From: Endozoicomonas sp. SCSIO W0465
GTDB lineage: Bacteria; Pseudomonadota; Gammaproteobacteria; Pseudomonadales; Endozoicomonadaceae
Direction of reading: 5' to 3'
DNA: 64,000 bases
Assembly: GCF_023716865.1 (NCBI RefSeq)
Contig: NZ_CP092417.1
Location: forward strand, 6,178,001 to 6,242,000
The position numbers and the translations under genes are program-made. The notes under the pieces are model-generated. The model searched no databases and was not told the DNA's origin. It saw nothing but the letters and a program-made list of their open reading frames with translations. Below, in pieces: positions 63,285-64,000 of this stretch (within the stretch, counting starts at the first letter, position 1; each line of letters starts with the position of its first letter).

Positions 63285-64000
63285 TTACGCATTGATGACA
63301 CCGATAAATTTTGGTAGGAGGTGATCCTTCCCCTTTGCAAAACTCTCAATGAAAGCGCCTATTGTCTCTTTAAACAGCCCCCGTTGGTGCTGATAAATAT
63401 TCGTAAACTCCTGCTCTATCTGCATTTTCTGGAGATAAACAAAAGCTAAAATTGCAGCAAATATATGGTTTCTGACGGGTCGTTCGCTGCGAACCTGAAA
63501 GTGCTCAATATGGCAAACCTGCTTGATCGCCCTGTGAAACTGTTCGATCTGCCAGTGCTGGTCATGGATCTGCTTGTATCATGCGTTCAAAAGGGACTTC
63601 CTCTGGCAAGTAAACCACGTAGTGGCGACGCTGGTCTTTTAGCATCGTCCTGAACAACCGGATCTTACCGAAGTCTTTGAGCCATACATCCAGACCATTG
63701 TCGGGGATGTCGAGGTGTTGAACCTGCTGCCATTTACCTTTTTCCAGTGATACTGTCCTGTTTTTCTCAACGGCAAACATAAACCCAGTCTGATGGTTTT
63801 TAATCGTCTTCAGGTTAGTCGTGCAGCTGTACCAGGAGTCACCGGTAACGAACGCTGGCTTCAGCCCCCATACCAGCACTTCAATCAACATTTCACGGAA
63901 GTAGTCGTTTTTTGTCTTGTCTTCCGATTTGTCGTATATCCTGTAATTCACCGGCATATGGCGCCCGGATACGTCGGTGTAATAAAGGGTGATGAGGTTA
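63285..64000 (-). pseudogene. IS4/IS701-like transposase, C-terminal part, frameshifted and running off the window
   Basis: The upstream part (63562-64000) has VTGDSWYSCTTNLKTIKNH (second D). The C-terminal part in another frame (63285 to about 63600) has DQHWQIEQFHRAIKQVCHIE (the E helix) and ends at TAA 63285-63287, next to the end sequence GGACTTACGCATTGA. The two parts meet near 63580. The 5' end is beyond 64000. Confidence 0.8.

Noticed and set aside
1..64000. tRNA or rRNA genes
   Set aside because: I saw no cloverleaf with TTCRANNC-type arm and CCA end, and no rRNA-like stretch; a tRNAscan run could miss-proof this.

Overview
The window reads as a gammaproteobacterial chromosome of Endozoicomonas type (Oceanospirillales, host-associated). 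This is inferred from the very high insertion-sequence load, a Vibrio-like heme-uptake locus, an OTU-type eukaryotic-like protease and lineage-type palindromic repeats; no rRNA or tRNA is present to prove it. At least ten transposase loci from about seven IS families, two MITE types, group II intron pieces and many broken genes point to a genome in active rearrangement.

Layout. 1-3006: 5' part of a group II intron with the start of its reverse transcriptase, an IS4-family transposase and a decapitated DUF2264 gene. 3036-16997: a heme/iron locus. It holds an outer-membrane heme receptor flanked by palindromic repeats, a DCC-family protein, tonB-exbB-exbD-hutB-hutC-hutD in tight translational coupling, an AAA+ ATPase, one IS66 copy, then hutW-hutX. 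Three Fur-box-like sites precede the receptor, tonB and hutW. 17046-23711: a second IS66-type element inserted at the last codons of an OTU protease gene, a frameshifted DegT aminotransferase, a Gfo/Idh/MocA oxidoreductase and an IS1595-family element. 24412-30384: xdhA-xdhB-xdhC and a DeoR-type regulator. 30422-32975: the conserved pair yrfG-hslR, both broken (yrfG by an IS66 copy plus an internal deletion, hslR by a 160-bp MITE).

33041-46149: a LysE exporter, a secreted protein and IS630, then a run of small unrelated genes separated by attC-like imperfect palindromes. The genes include a GNAT, a degenerate Fic protein, an alcohol dehydrogenase split by IS66, a J-domain protein, a methyltransferase and a small membrane protein split by IS1595. 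I read this as an integron cassette cluster without a visible integrase (CALIN), colonised by IS elements and by a group II intron lying in an attC site.

46215-55381: a decayed IS1634 element, an unknown 401-aa protein, a second MITE copy, a fourth IS66 copy that lacks target duplications, and the remains of an Ssp-type DNA phosphorothioation defence operon (associated methyltransferase, DUF4007/SspB-like protein, and an SspC-like ATPase cut off by that IS66 copy). 55779-64000: a SWIM/SNF2 helicase, an unknown 384-aa protein with a homopolymer frameshift, an IS200/IS605 right-end relic, an IS4/IS701-like element and the tail of another transposase.

The four IS66 copies are identical in transposase protein and 1608 bp long. 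Three have perfect 8-bp target duplications, so a recent burst is likely, and the fourth looks like a recombination junction. Several frameshifts fall in poly-A runs and could be real decay, slippage or sequencing error.
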